In this document: positions 49,753 to 58,552 of the stretch, piece after piece | Numbering within the stretch: position 1 is the stretch's first letter | How the letters are laid out: each line of letters begins with the position of its first letter | Assembly: GCA_020635075.1 (NCBI GenBank) | Contig: JACKAM010000001.1 | Coordinates: 310,001 to 374,000 of the forward strand | Direction of reading: 5' to 3' | Origin: Pseudobdellovibrionaceae bacterium | GTDB taxonomy: Bacteria; Bdellovibrionota; Bdellovibrionia; Bdellovibrionales; UBA1609 | Length of the DNA: 64,000 bases | The notes under the pieces: model-generated | The model's database searches: none | What the model was told of the DNA's origin: nothing | The model's input: the letters and a program-made list of their open reading frames with translations, nothing else | Position numbers and translations under genes: made by a program

Positions 49753-52296
49753 TCAATTTGAAACGAAAAGTCCCTTCAAATACAACTGAAGCTGTTCCCG
49801 CCCGTCGGTCTCATCGAGAAGTGGTAGAAATTGGCCAAGGGCCTCCCGGGCTAACATTGCTTCGGCCAGGCTGGGGCGTGGACCCTGTCCTTGATAAAAT
49901 CCAGTAGAGGAGTTCCACAGGTTTTGGTTGAGATAGGAATAGGCTGCCCGTGCCGAGGATTTGTACACCCCAACTTGGAACAAATGGGCCGACATGGACA
50001 CCGCTTGAAGTCCTAAAATCTGGGTTTCAAAGTCAGTCCCACTATCCACATTGGTCTCGCGATCTAGACGAACTAAAGAGCGAAATCGGCCATTGGGTCC
50101 TTGCAGCCGTTGGGTCAGCATGTGGGTGAGTCCGACGGCCAGGTTCCTCAGTTCAGGGAGAACCTGTTGAATCTCCTCCATTGCCGGAGGGCGATTGGGA
50201 ATCATGGACTCAAGGAGATATTTGGATTTTGTTTTGGGAAGCTCTTCTTCGCAAAAGCGGATAAACTCAATCAGGGCGATTAAAAAGGCAGAAGTGGATT
50301 TGGTCTTTATCTCCATGGATCTTATGCCATCCTTAATGTCGACCAGGCCAGCGAGAGTGGTGGGCCACTGACACTCCTCTTCCTGGTCGAACCATCTGGG
50401 ATTGTTGTCCTCACAGATCTGTACCAGGGGTGTCCCTTTGGATTTAAGCGTCTTCAATATGAGGCCCGCATTGTTAAGTGCTTTTGCCAGCATCACATCC
50501 TGTGAAAAAGCCGGTACGTCCAGCGCATCGCTGGGAAGATTGGTGATCATGTCTTTGACGCGAATAGAGGACATAACATGGCCGAGAGTGGTGGGCTGCC
50601 AATCGTTAAATACTCGGGCCAGAGAAACAAATCCTCGCAACAGGCTGGCCTGTCCAGAAATATCCAGAGAGGGCAGGTGGCTGCGGCGGGAAAGACCAAA
50701 GCCCGCAATGAGCGAAGCCCGTAGGGGGAAGAAGCTCAAAGGCAGGAGCCGCTCCACGGGTTGGCTGGACTCAACCAAATGCCAATTTTCCAACTGCTCC
50801 TCGCTTGGGACTTCCTGGTTGTCTTGAGTGTGTAACATTCCTTCGAAACCAAGGATTTGATTGGCTCGAACCAAGCCAAGCAGTATAAGATTCTTGTTGT
50901 CTTGTGAGGAACGAATAAACCCCATGTCCTCGGGCCAGTGAGCTGTCGACTGAAGAATCTGGCCAAAGGCGTGGGCGCTCACTGTCAATCGCCCTCGTTG
51001 ATCTTTGCTACCAGAAATGTGTGGGCCAAGCCTTCTGTTTTCAAGGCCAAAGCTCTCTGACTCAATGGCTGGGATAAAGCTGGTTCCAAACTGACTGCGA
51101 TACCAGGCGTTGAGCTCATTGCGAACAAAAGAGGGGTAGTCCTCCGTGTAGCCTTCGATGCGATCGAATTCCTGATCAATCTGGCCTTTGATTTCCGCCA
51201 GGAGAAGCCAAGGAAGCTCGATCAAAGAATCGCGAATCATTCTCTGCACCCCAATCTTCATGGTTTTTAAAACTTCGGCCTCAATCTGGTCTCTCATCCG
51301 ATCGATGCCATAGTCTTTGATCGCCGGCAGGATAAATAGGTGTTTGGCAATCTGGGTGCCAATTCCAGTGCATTCAATCCCCTTAAGGCAGTTACGATCG
51401 GCTTGGGAGGAATCCTTCATAAACTTGTAGAGGTCACGGGAAGCCCTTTGGAAGACCGGACCACGGTCTTTGGCTGGCATTTGATCCCAAACTTCAACCA
51501 AAAGAGCCAATGCCGATTTCTCATCTTTGGTTCGCGAAATGCGACGGGCAATCGTCTCCGCCGCCTTAAACTGCTCCTGGGTCTCAGGTTCTAAAGTGAT
51601 ATTCATTTCTTGAGTCAACTGACTGAGAATTTTGAGCGCCTCGTCAAGGCGAGGGGTCAAATCAAAGGACCTGAGGGTGGCAGTAACCGGATGCAGAGTC
51701 TTCTCCTGAAATGACTTGATACCAGCGATCACCCCCTCGCGGATTTTGGGTTCCAATTTGCCTATAGCAAAATCTGACAAGGTCTGGTCGATGTAGCGTT
51801 GAGCCAGGTAAACTAGATTGCCGGTTCTCATGTGAATGGATGACTGTTTAAGGTACCAGGATCTCCTCTGCAGCAGAAGGCGTACATTGAGAAGTTGGGT
51901 GTTCTTTTGTTCGTCCAGGTTGTATGTGTTCATGACGAAGGGGGTGATGCTGTGTTCGATGAGAAACTCACCAAATGGGGATTCACTAAATTTGGTGGAC
52001 GAAAAGGTGTTTTCTCCCCAATAGAAAGCCTCAAAGTACTTTCGCAGGCTTCCTGGCTCCGTCAGGCTTTGTCCCACGGCCAAAGGAACTAGGGAAAACA
52101 GGTTCCCGGAGCTATAATCTCCTGAAGGAAGGTGGATGCGTATCGGCCGTTGGCTATCCACTGGTGGATGAACAACCGGGTGATCTATCTTCACGTCAGG
52201 TGGAGCAAAAGGACGAGTAGAGGTTGGCCGTGCGCAGCTACACAAAGTCCCCCCTGCAATTAGGGCGGCCAATCCAAATTGAATCTTTACCAACAT
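49753..52296 (-). CDS. large helical lipoprotein of unknown function
   Basis: An 847-residue lipoprotein (MLVKIQFGLAALIAGGTLCS, Cys at 21). A Pro-rich linker (PPDVKIDHPVVHPPVDSQRP) is followed by a long, mostly helical body with no recognised domain; the last 150 residues (TDFETQILGLQAVSMSAHLF.. SLAEAMLAREALGQFLPLL) look like an alpha/alpha-toroid. The ATG has AGGGGGATGAGG upstream and lies 11 bases after the outer-membrane barrel gene, so both are one operon and may form a barrel-lipoprotein complex. A plug or periplasmic scaffold role is speculation. Confidence 0.65.
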   Translation of the reverse strand: MLVKIQFGLAALIAGGTLCSCARPTSTRPFAPPDVKIDHPVVHPPVDSQRPIRIHLPSGDYSSGNLFSLVPLAVGQSLTEPGSLRKYFEAFYWGENTFSSTKFSESPFGEFLIEHSITPFVMNTYNLDEQKNTQLLNVRLLLQRRSWYLKQSSIHMRTGNLVYLAQRYIDQTLSDFAIGKLEPKIREGVIAGIKSFQEKTLHPVTATLRSFDLTPRLDEALKILSQLTQEMNITLEPETQEQFKAAETIARRISRTKDEKSALALLVEVWDQMPAKDRGPVFQRASRDLYKFMKDSSQADRNCLKGIECTGIGTQIAKHLFILPAIKDYGIDRMRDQIEAEVLKTMKIGVQRMIRDSLIELPWLLLAEIKGQIDQEFDRIEGYTEDYPSFVRNELNAWYRSQFGTSFIPAIESESFGLENRRLGPHISGSKDQRGRLTVSAHAFGQILQSTAHWPEDMGFIRSSQDNKNLILLGLVRANQILGFEGMLHTQDNQEVPSEEQLENWHLVESSQPVERLLPLSFFPLRASLIAGFGLSRRSHLPSLDISGQASLLRGFVSLARVFNDWQPTTLGHVMSSIRVKDMITNLPSDALDVPAFSQDVMLAKALNNAGLILKTLKSKGTPLVQICEDNNPRWFDQEEECQWPTTLAGLVDIKDGIRSMEIKTKSTSAFLIALIEFIRFCEEELPKTKSKYLLESMIPNRPPAMEEIQQVLPELRNLAVGLTHMLTQRLQGPNGRFRSLVRLDRETNVDSGTDFETQILGLQAVSMSAHLFQVGVYKSSARAAYSYLNQNLWNSSTGFYQGQGPRPSLAEAMLAREALGQFLPLLDETDGREQLQLYLKGLFVSN

Positions 52297-52307
52297 TCCT
52301 CATCCCC

Positions 52308-53552
52308 CTAAAAAAACAGACTCAATCCAAGTTCATGAAGAACAGAAGCTTCAATATTGCGACCATCAAAGACACTGACCCACTCGTAGTAAATCGACCA
52401 GGGGATGGCCGATCGGCCTGCCTGGTAGGACTTGATGGTGCTAAATGTGGTTTCAATCCGGGCGAGGTGGGCATCCCGATCCGAACCCTTCTCCAAAAAT
52501 TGGTCTCTCCCCGCGGGAGCTCCGGCAACCTGATCTTTGAATTTGTGCTCATATTGGTAACCCATGGCCACTGACCAGTAATCGCCAAAATCCTTAATGA
52601 ACCCTGCTGTGCCACTGAGGATATCTCCCGGATCTTCACTGATCTGATATTTTTGGCTGGCATCAGGTAGAAGATCCTCAGCGTTCATGGGGACTCGTCG
52701 CTCCCGGTTTCTTTGAAAATTCAATTGATAGGAGGCCGCTCCAAGCAGGCGAAAACCGCCAGCCATTGGTTTTTCAGTGATCCAGGAAGTTTTCAATGCA
52801 GGTTGATGGAGGCTTTCAATGGCCGTGAGATCATCAGCATCGGGGACGGGCCCTGTTGGCAATGAGAGGTAAAATCGCAAAGTCTGCTGCAAGCTTGGCT
52901 TCTCAATCAGCCGGTAAATATTGATTATCTGGATGTCACCGACAAACTGGTCGTTCTTAGTGACTAAGGGCTTATAACCTTTGTCTGCCAAAGTCTGGAG
53001 AAAAACCTGCTTGTAGTCAGTATTCAGTAGAGCGAGGGTGGCATCGACCTCAGGCAGAGCACCATTAACATGGTCGCGAATCTGATTGAGGTTTCCAGCT
53101 GTGTGGGAAACTTCAATTTGGTTTGAATAGGTCATGATAGGAATAGCCAGTCCCACCGTCCATTTGTCCGTAATACCGGTAAGAATCACGGGTAGGGCGT
53201 AAGTGACATCCGGGTTCACCGAGACATTAATACGTCCCAAATGTAGCTGATCCCCTAGTTGGTATGAGCCATACTGATTGAGAAGGTTCACCAGTTGCCT
53301 TGCCTGAGGTTCCATTTGAGTCAAAGTTCGAGAGTTGAGTTCTATTGAATAGATGTCCGTAAGAGATCTGAGATCACCAGAATCTGTGAAATGACCGTTA
53401 AGGCCATCGAAGTTACCATAGCGCAATTGGATAGATCGAACCCCCTTGGGAAGAGAGTCCACATATTCCATGCCTTGGGCGACAGATCCGAGGATCATTC
53501 CCCACAAGCAAGCTGTTATGAATCTGAAGGGCAAAAACCCGTAAATGCCCGT
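52308..53552 (-). CDS. outer-membrane beta-barrel protein
   Basis: About 414 residues from the GTG at 53552 (GGGGGTG seven bases upstream); the frame is open to 53660, but that part lacks signal-like sequence. A signal peptide (RFITACLWGMILGSVAQG) is followed by a periplasmic or loop-rich start and a series of amphipathic strands in the second half (RLLGAASYQLNFQRNRERR, YWSVAMGYQYEHKFKDQVAG, WSIYYEWVSVFDGR), ending ELGLSLFF with the terminal Phe expected by the BAM machinery. It forms an operon with the large lipoprotein downstream. Its cargo is unknown. Confidence 0.72.
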   Translation of the reverse strand, partial: TGIYGFLPFRFITACLWGMILGSVAQGMEYVDSLPKGVRSIQLRYGNFDGLNGHFTDSGDLRSLTDIYSIELNSRTLTQMEPQARQLVNLLNQYGSYQLGDQLHLGRINVSVNPDVTYALPVILTGITDKWTVGLAIPIMTYSNQIEVSHTAGNLNQIRDHVNGALPEVDATLALLNTDYKQVFLQTLADKGYKPLVTKNDQFVGDIQIINIYRLIEKPSLQQTLRFYLSLPTGPVPDADDLTAIESLHQPALKTSWITEKPMAGGFRLLGAASYQLNFQRNRERRVPMNAEDLLPDASQKYQISEDPGDILSGTAGFIKDFGDYWSVAMGYQYEHKFKDQVAGAPAGRDQFLEKGSDRDAHLARIETTFSTIKSYQAGRSAIPWSIYYEWVSVFDGRNIEASVLHELGLSLFF

Positions 53553-53735
53553 CACCAGAAAACACCCCCGTCGTCCGTTTTTTGGCAGATATTTGATTGT
53601 CCATCTAGGTGAGCAAGATCTGTGCGCGGGAGGAAAGCCTATAGGAGAGTAGAGTGGCACGATTGTGAAATTTGATCACCTGGAGGGAAGTTCCTACAGA
53701 TGCTTCCAAGGTCTTGAGAAGAATGTTCATGACTG

Positions 53736-54203
53736 TCAGGTTTTTGGCAGTTGTTGGGCCAATTCGTTCAGTTTTTCCATAATGGGTTTGAGCTCGTCGT
53801 TCTTGCGAAGTTGACGCCCGACATCCTCCATCCGGCCATCTTTTAGGTCATGGATAAAACCAACAATGATATTCATGGGGCCAGCGATGCGATGAAATGC
53901 CGCCATGGAAAACAAAAAAGCAATAGCCGCAAAGGTGATAAAGACGCCTAAAACAATAAGTGAAATCTCGTAGGTCGCATATTCAAACAGGGCCAAGATG
54001 CGTTGGTCGTCTCGGCCTAGACTTTGAAGAATCATATCCCGGCAATTCTCTACTCTATTGAGGATCAGAGCAAAGAGGGCTCCCATGATCACAGTTAGGG
54101 TGAGGAGATAATAAAGGCTGTATTTAATCTGAAAAGGTAAATCAAGGGGAAGGTTTCGTAGACGACGGCTTTCCCCAGAAGTGAGTTTACGTTTCTCCCC
54201 CAT
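53736..54203 (-). CDS. two-TM HAMP-domain membrane protein
   Basis: About 155 residues from the ATG at 54203 (GGGAGG eight bases upstream); the frame is open far upstream to 54437, but that part does not look coding. Two transmembrane helices (IKYSLYYLLTLTVIMGALFA and ISLIVLGVFITFAAIAFLFS) flank a short extracytoplasmic loop. The second runs into a HAMP-like linker (HRIAGPMNIIVGFIHDLKDG) and a short coiled tail. There is no kinase, cyclase or methyl-accepting domain, so it could be an adaptor or signal-modulating stub. It lies divergent from the 54392 gene. Confidence 0.65.
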   Translation of the reverse strand: MGEKRKLTSGESRRLRNLPLDLPFQIKYSLYYLLTLTVIMGALFALILNRVENCRDMILQSLGRDDQRILALFEYATYEISLIVLGVFITFAAIAFLFSMAAFHRIAGPMNIIVGFIHDLKDGRMEDVGRQLRKNDELKPIMEKLNELAQQLPKT

Positions 54204-54391
54204 GCTGCCAGCCTCCCGCAAAGTTCTGTCAGTATCCATGGATGCCGCTCGATTTATTGTCCCTATCCTATCTCTGTCAGATAGCGGACACAAGTAAGAG
54301 AATCCATAAAGTGTCTCAAAATGAGATGGTTCACAACTTTTCTGGAGTTCGCGGTTTTCTTTAGCGTCACAGATGAGCAGGGGGTTAAGAA

Positions 54392-54949
54392 ATGAAGAAC
54401 TTGGTAAGAAGCCACCTAGAAGCCGGTTTTTACTCAATTGGGGTCATCATCCTTATATATAGTCTCCTTCTTATTGCCGTGACGGCCTCCGCCGAGCAAA
54501 GCGAAACCTCGTCCAGGCTGGCTCCAACTCTCAATCAGATTGTCGCAAGGCAGGCGTTTCAGGTGCGCAACGAACGGGTTGAGGCGACTGAACTAGTGGA
54601 CAAGAAATTCCATTGGAAGTTTGAGGGAGATAATATGACGGGCCACCTTTACAAGCCGAAGGGCGACAGATTAGCCGCAGTGCTAGTATTACCGGGCCAA
54701 TCGGGGCAGGTGACAACCCAGACCAAAGTCTTCTGCGAGAAGATGCGTCGAAAGGGCTATGTGGTTTTGGCGTTGGATTTGTCTGAGGTCAGTCGTGAGT
54801 CTGCTGTGGAAACCAGTCGAGCGATCGCCGAATCTTTAGGTTGGATGGAGGAGTTGGTTTATGTGGACTCTGCCCGAATTGGAATCGTCGGCGATTTACC
54901 AGGAGTGAAGGCCGAGGTCCGGCGTTCAACAAAGTCCCTTCCCAATTGA
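54392..54949 (+). CDS. membrane-anchored, truncated dienelactone-hydrolase-like protein
   Basis: A 185-residue protein with an N-terminal transmembrane or signal segment (GVIILIYSLLLIAVTASAEQ). The rest looks like the first half of an alpha/beta hydrolase of the dienelactone type: GHLYKPKGDRLAAVLVLPGQ, KMRRKGYVVLALDLSEV, then VDSARIGIVGDLPG. At the position of the nucleophile elbow (G-x-S/C-x-G) it has GDLPG, and the domain stops soon after, without the catalytic Asp and His. It is therefore probably not catalytic. AGGGGG precedes the ATG. It may be a binding protein or a decayed enzyme. Confidence 0.55.
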   Translation: MKNLVRSHLEAGFYSIGVIILIYSLLLIAVTASAEQSETSSRLAPTLNQIVARQAFQVRNERVEATELVDKKFHWKFEGDNMTGHLYKPKGDRLAAVLVLPGQSGQVTTQTKVFCEKMRRKGYVVLALDLSEVSRESAVETSRAIAESLGWMEELVYVDSARIGIVGDLPGVKAEVRRSTKSLPN

Positions 54950-54967
54950 GAGCTCGTCAATATTTTG

Positions 54968-55855
54968 TTAACCCACCAACATGGGGAATCCACCCATTAG
55001 AATAAAGACGGGCAGAGATTGAGTTTCGCCCGCTTTGAGTTTGATCCAGGCAATGTTTTGGCCCATGAGGCTGGAATTAGGGTTGAGGGTTGCGTCCTGA
55101 GCTCCATGTCCCTTCAGTTCATGAAGAAACTCCGCTGTGGACGGTGCCCAATAGGTCCCGGATTTTGAACCCAGGTCCGTGATACGAGCTGAATTTCCCG
55201 TCTTTGTAATTTCAATCAAGGCATGCCCCACCTTGGCGGTCCCTTCTGGCCGACTAAGGGTCCTGTGGTTGAGATACAGGACGCCGTAGCGTAGACCAAG
55301 TGTTTCGTTTAGTACTTCTTGTGGAGGCCGTTTGTTTTCACTTCCGGGATCCCGTGCAACCAATATCTTGACCGGTAGTTCGTCAACCGGTACCTGCAAA
55401 GTCAAAAACAGGTGATCTCTTGCTTCAAAGACAAAATTTACCTGTCCCTCAAGTTCGGCTTGGTCGAAGAGCTGGATCTTCCACTTGATCTTCCTCTGTC
55501 CCGAAGGGACAAAACATCCTCCTCTCTCTTCAAGGATGCCATGGCCAGGGACGCTCTCCTGGGCCTCCTGGATAAAGTATTCAACCCGAACATTGGCGTA
55601 ACTGGATTCTTCATCGGGGGGAATAGGGGCTCCATCGGGAGTAAAGTATTCGACGCCCAGGCGACCAGAGTCTGAAAAGGTCCTAAGGTCTCGATAGATA
55701 TTGCGGCGAAAGTTCTTGTCGTCGAAGGGGATATCCATTTGTCGGGCGACTGATTTAAATATTTCCTCGGGTGTGGCTCGCCCTTGGGACTTCACAGCTT
55801 CCCATACCAGCAACATTCGACCTGCTTTACTGAGATCCCCCGGTTGTTTCGGCAT
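54968..55855 (-). CDS. winged-helix plus FHA-like domain regulator
   Basis: A 295-residue cytoplasmic protein. Residues about 10-70 look like a winged helix (AGRMLLVWEAVKSQGRATPE, FRRNIYRDLRTFSDSGRLGV). Residues about 160-290 resemble an FHA domain, with SR at 201-202, H211 and D227-L-G-S-K-S-G-T234 (ITDLGSKSGTYW), the segment that reads phosphothreonine in genuine FHA domains. The combination suggests a DNA-binding protein controlled by Ser/Thr phosphorylation. The neighbouring genes are envelope proteins. The ribosome binding site is weak; no kinase gene is nearby. Confidence 0.65.
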   Translation of the reverse strand: MPKQPGDLSKAGRMLLVWEAVKSQGRATPEEIFKSVARQMDIPFDDKNFRRNIYRDLRTFSDSGRLGVEYFTPDGAPIPPDEESSYANVRVEYFIQEAQESVPGHGILEERGGCFVPSGQRKIKWKIQLFDQAELEGQVNFVFEARDHLFLTLQVPVDELPVKILVARDPGSENKRPPQEVLNETLGLRYGVLYLNHRTLSRPEGTAKVGHALIEITKTGNSARITDLGSKSGTYWAPSTAEFLHELKGHGAQDATLNPNSSLMGQNIAWIKLKAGETQSLPVFILMGGFPMLVG

Positions 55856-55975
55856 GAGACAAGTTTAACACCTGCCCTGCACATTTTTAACACCAGCCAG
55901 CTCAACTCAAACTAAAGTCGGTCAATTAAGTTACAGAAATCACATTGGACTGCCCAACTTATGGTCAGGGAGACA

Positions 55976-55992
55976 CGACAAAGACTGTCGCG
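55976..55992. repeat. CGACAAAGACTGTCGCG palindromic motif
   Basis: CGACA and TGTCG flank AAGAC. The 17-base stretch matches 16 of 17 bases with 60547-60563. It sits 91 bases upstream of the Gly-Asp-tailed protein gene, in an otherwise gene-free 227-base gap. Confidence 0.45.
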
Positions 55993-56082
55993 GGGGGGTG
56001 AGAACTTCAACACACGGATGGCAATTTTTTTGTTTTAAACCAAACCAACCAATAACCAATCCTAATAAAGGGGGGAAAAACG

Positions 56083-56421
56083 ATGCGGTATATCGGCAAA
56101 TCAATCAGCGGACTGATGGTCGTGATCGGTCTTCTGATGACTTCAGTGACGGCGCAGGCGGCAAATTCGTCTTGCGAGTCCACGCGGTCATTGGCGGATT
56201 ATTATCATGGCCTTTACGGCCGTTATTTGGGGCTCTATTTGGCCACCAATAATCAGAGCTATTTTAACTCGGCACTCAACTATCAGGCATTGTCTGAAAC
56301 ACGCCGGGACTCATATCACAACTGTATTAAGCCTTATGTCCCACCACCACCACCTCCGGGCGGAGACGGTGACGGCGATGGTGACGGCGATGGTGACGGT
56401 GATGGCGCAGGTGGGCCCTAA
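56083..56421 (+). CDS. small secreted protein with Gly-Asp repeat tail
   Basis: A 112-residue protein with a signal peptide (SGLMVVIGLLMTSVTAQA) and AGGGGGG before the ATG. The mature part is a short helical segment rich in Tyr and Leu with two cysteines (SSCESTRSL, YHNCIKP), then a proline run (PPPPPPGG) and an acidic (GD)n tail coded by a tandem DNA repeat. Gly-Asp runs can bind calcium. A strong terminator follows, so it is a single-gene transcript. The function is unknown. Confidence 0.7.
   Translation: MRYIGKSISGLMVVIGLLMTSVTAQAANSSCESTRSLADYYHGLYGRYLGLYLATNNQSYFNSALNYQALSETRRDSYHNCIKPYVPPPPPPGGDGDGDGDGDGDGDGAGGP
56365..56406 (+). repeat. tandem GGTGACGGCGAT microsatellite in coding sequence
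   Basis: The 12-base unit GGTGACGGCGAT is repeated with one silent variant and encodes alternating Gly and Asp. Changes in unit number would lengthen or shorten the tail in frame. Confidence 0.8.
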
Positions 56422-56440
56422 TATTTCCTAATCATATTGA

Positions 56441-56477
56441 GGGTGCCCTGCCCAATCGGGGCACCCCTCTTTTTTTG
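56441..56477 (+). terminator. intrinsic terminator after the Gly-Asp protein gene
   Basis: GGGTGCCC and GGGCACCC pair around a 10-base loop and are followed by CTCTTTTTTT. Confidence 0.85.
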
Positions 56478-56509
56478 ACTTGTTGCTGGGGACTCGATGA
56501 GGGGGAATC

Positions 56510-58552
56510 ATGACTTTCGATCAAAAATGGCTATCGTTTCTGCTCTTCTCATTTGCCATTATCTTTGTGGCCATGGGCCTCAGCGGCTGTGAGTACTCCA
56601 GTCAGGACATCAGCAAAACATCAGGTGGGTTGTCTCACTCACTTGCTAATAAGGTCGAGCAGTTGGTTGCGGCCAAGGGGAAGAAACCTTCGGACCAAGG
56701 TGCCGCCATCAGAGTCTGGAAAAAGGGCGAAATCACCTATGCTGCCCAGGCTGACAACAGGGGACAGATTTCTGCTCTGATTGAATCCGCAATTGAGAAT
56801 CTGAAAAAGGAGGGGTCGGGAGAGGGAGTCGTTATTCTCTGCCTACCTCGTAATATGAATGTGGATCTCGAAAACCTTCGCGGCCAGGAAAGATCCCGAA
56901 AGGGTTTGCTCGGTGCTCGGCTTGGGCAAAGGAGTGAGTCCCGGTGGCTGTGTCCCCATGAAGTCACAGCCCAGAATCTTGAACTCGATATGATCGTTGA
57001 CCAATTCACCTTGAAAAATATGAATCCCACGGAGCCCCTGGATTTCATTGGTGAGAAGTGGGCCTTTGATGAATTCGTGATTACAAACAAAGACGGCAGG
57101 ATCTGGGAAGTAAATCCTCTCCTACGAGGGAAACGAGTCGTTTCCGCAGAGAGCGTATCAAAAGCTTCGACTCAGAAGACGGCTCAGTTGCTTGCGGACT
57201 GGATGTTCCGGTCGGTTCAAGCCGATGGCAGAATGCTCTATAAATGGCAGCCGAGCGAGAGCCAAGAGGCCAAGGGCAATAATATGATTCGCCAGTTTAT
57301 GGCTACAGTCAGTCTCGTCCGCTGGGGCAATGCCCACCCGGAAAACGAAGAGCTGCAAAAAAAGATCAAACTGAATCTGGAATACAACATAAAGAGCTTT
57401 TACCGAGAGATGGATGGACTGGGAGTTATTGAATTCAGGAATAAACGAAAGCTTGGCGCCATTGCTTTAGCGGCATTGGCGATTCATGAATCCAAATTCC
57501 GTCAGGACTTTGATAAACAGTATCGAGGTTTGATCCGTGCCACCCAAAAAATGTGGCAGACGAATGGTTCCTTCCGAACCCATTATAGATCCAAGAAAAA
57601 CGATAATCAGAACTTTTATCCTGGAGAAACATTGCTCCTCTGGTCCTATCTTTTGGCGGAAAAGGGCGACGAGAAGCTACTGACTCAGTTCAATAAGAGC
57701 GTGGATTACTATTATGGTCACTACCATCAGATTAAGCCAAATCCAGCCTTTGTGCCTTGGCACACGCAGGCCTACTACCGGGTATGGAAGATAAGCCAAG
57801 ATGTGAAACTGAAAACGGCTATCTTCAGAATGAACGATTGGCTGGTAGAGACCATGCAGGAGTGGGATGGTCACGGTGTTTTGGCCGACGAAAAGGGCCG
57901 GTTCTCTAGCGAAGCCAAACCATTTGGTCCTCCCCACGCCTCATCCACTGGAGTTTACCTGGAGGGATTGATAGACGCTTACAGATTGGCTGTTGATGTC
58001 AAAGATGGTCTGAGGGCTAAGAGATATCGTACGGCAATGGTTCGTGGGATTCGCAGCCTTCAACAGCTCCAGTTCAAGGACTCGATTGATGCCTACTATG
58101 TCAAGAATCCCGATGCCGTTCTCGGATCTGTTCAGACATCGGTCTCTGACAACACCATTCGTGTGGACAATGTTCAGCACAATCTAATGGGCTTGATACA
58201 GATTCTGGAAACGCTGACGGAGGAGGACTTCCGTGTCCCGCAAGAGACATTTCGGGGTCGCATCATAAGCAATCGCAATTTCTCGGGAAAGAACCTATCT
58301 GACTATGACTTTCATGGAACCAATGGCAAGCACCTAGATTTCACAGGGACCAACCTGCGTGGCGCTGACCTGGGCCGCAGCATCTGTTGGCATTGTGACT
58401 TCTCTGGTGCGGATTTGCGTGGGGCTGACCTGTCCCAGGCCGAGTTTTTGCCACCTCGCTTTGAAGGAGCTCGAATTGATGACAGAACCAAGCTTCCCTT
58501 TCACGTTTCCAGATCTTTGAACTTGGGCATGGTGAAGGGAGACCAACAATGA
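56510..58552 (+). CDS. lipoprotein with alpha/alpha-barrel-like domain and C-terminal pentapeptide repeats
   Basis: A 680-residue lipoprotein (FAMGLSGC-type lipobox, Cys at 27). Residues about 60-215 form an unrecognised alpha/beta domain (GVVILCLPRNMNVDL). Residues about 220-590 look like a helical toroid of the six-hairpin glycosidase/epimerase type, with aromatic segments (GGVIEFRNKRKLGAIALAAL-like pattern, YPGETLLLWSYLLAEKGDEK, HTQAYYRVWKISQDV). The last 90 residues are pentapeptide repeats (LDFTGTNLRGADLGRS, DFSGADLRGADLSQ). GAGGGGG precedes the ATG. It overlaps the HTTM gene by ATGA, so it is co-translated with it. The substrate is unknown. Confidence 0.72.
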   Translation: MTFDQKWLSFLLFSFAIIFVAMGLSGCEYSSQDISKTSGGLSHSLANKVEQLVAAKGKKPSDQGAAIRVWKKGEITYAAQADNRGQISALIESAIENLKKEGSGEGVVILCLPRNMNVDLENLRGQERSRKGLLGARLGQRSESRWLCPHEVTAQNLELDMIVDQFTLKNMNPTEPLDFIGEKWAFDEFVITNKDGRIWEVNPLLRGKRVVSAESVSKASTQKTAQLLADWMFRSVQADGRMLYKWQPSESQEAKGNNMIRQFMATVSLVRWGNAHPENEELQKKIKLNLEYNIKSFYREMDGLGVIEFRNKRKLGAIALAALAIHESKFRQDFDKQYRGLIRATQKMWQTNGSFRTHYRSKKNDNQNFYPGETLLLWSYLLAEKGDEKLLTQFNKSVDYYYGHYHQIKPNPAFVPWHTQAYYRVWKISQDVKLKTAIFRMNDWLVETMQEWDGHGVLADEKGRFSSEAKPFGPPHASSTGVYLEGLIDAYRLAVDVKDGLRAKRYRTAMVRGIRSLQQLQFKDSIDAYYVKNPDAVLGSVQTSVSDNTIRVDNVQHNLMGLIQILETLTEEDFRVPQETFRGRIISNRNFSGKNLSDYDFHGTNGKHLDFTGTNLRGADLGRSICWHCDFSGADLRGADLSQAEFLPPRFEGARIDDRTKLPFHVSRSLNLGMVKGDQQ

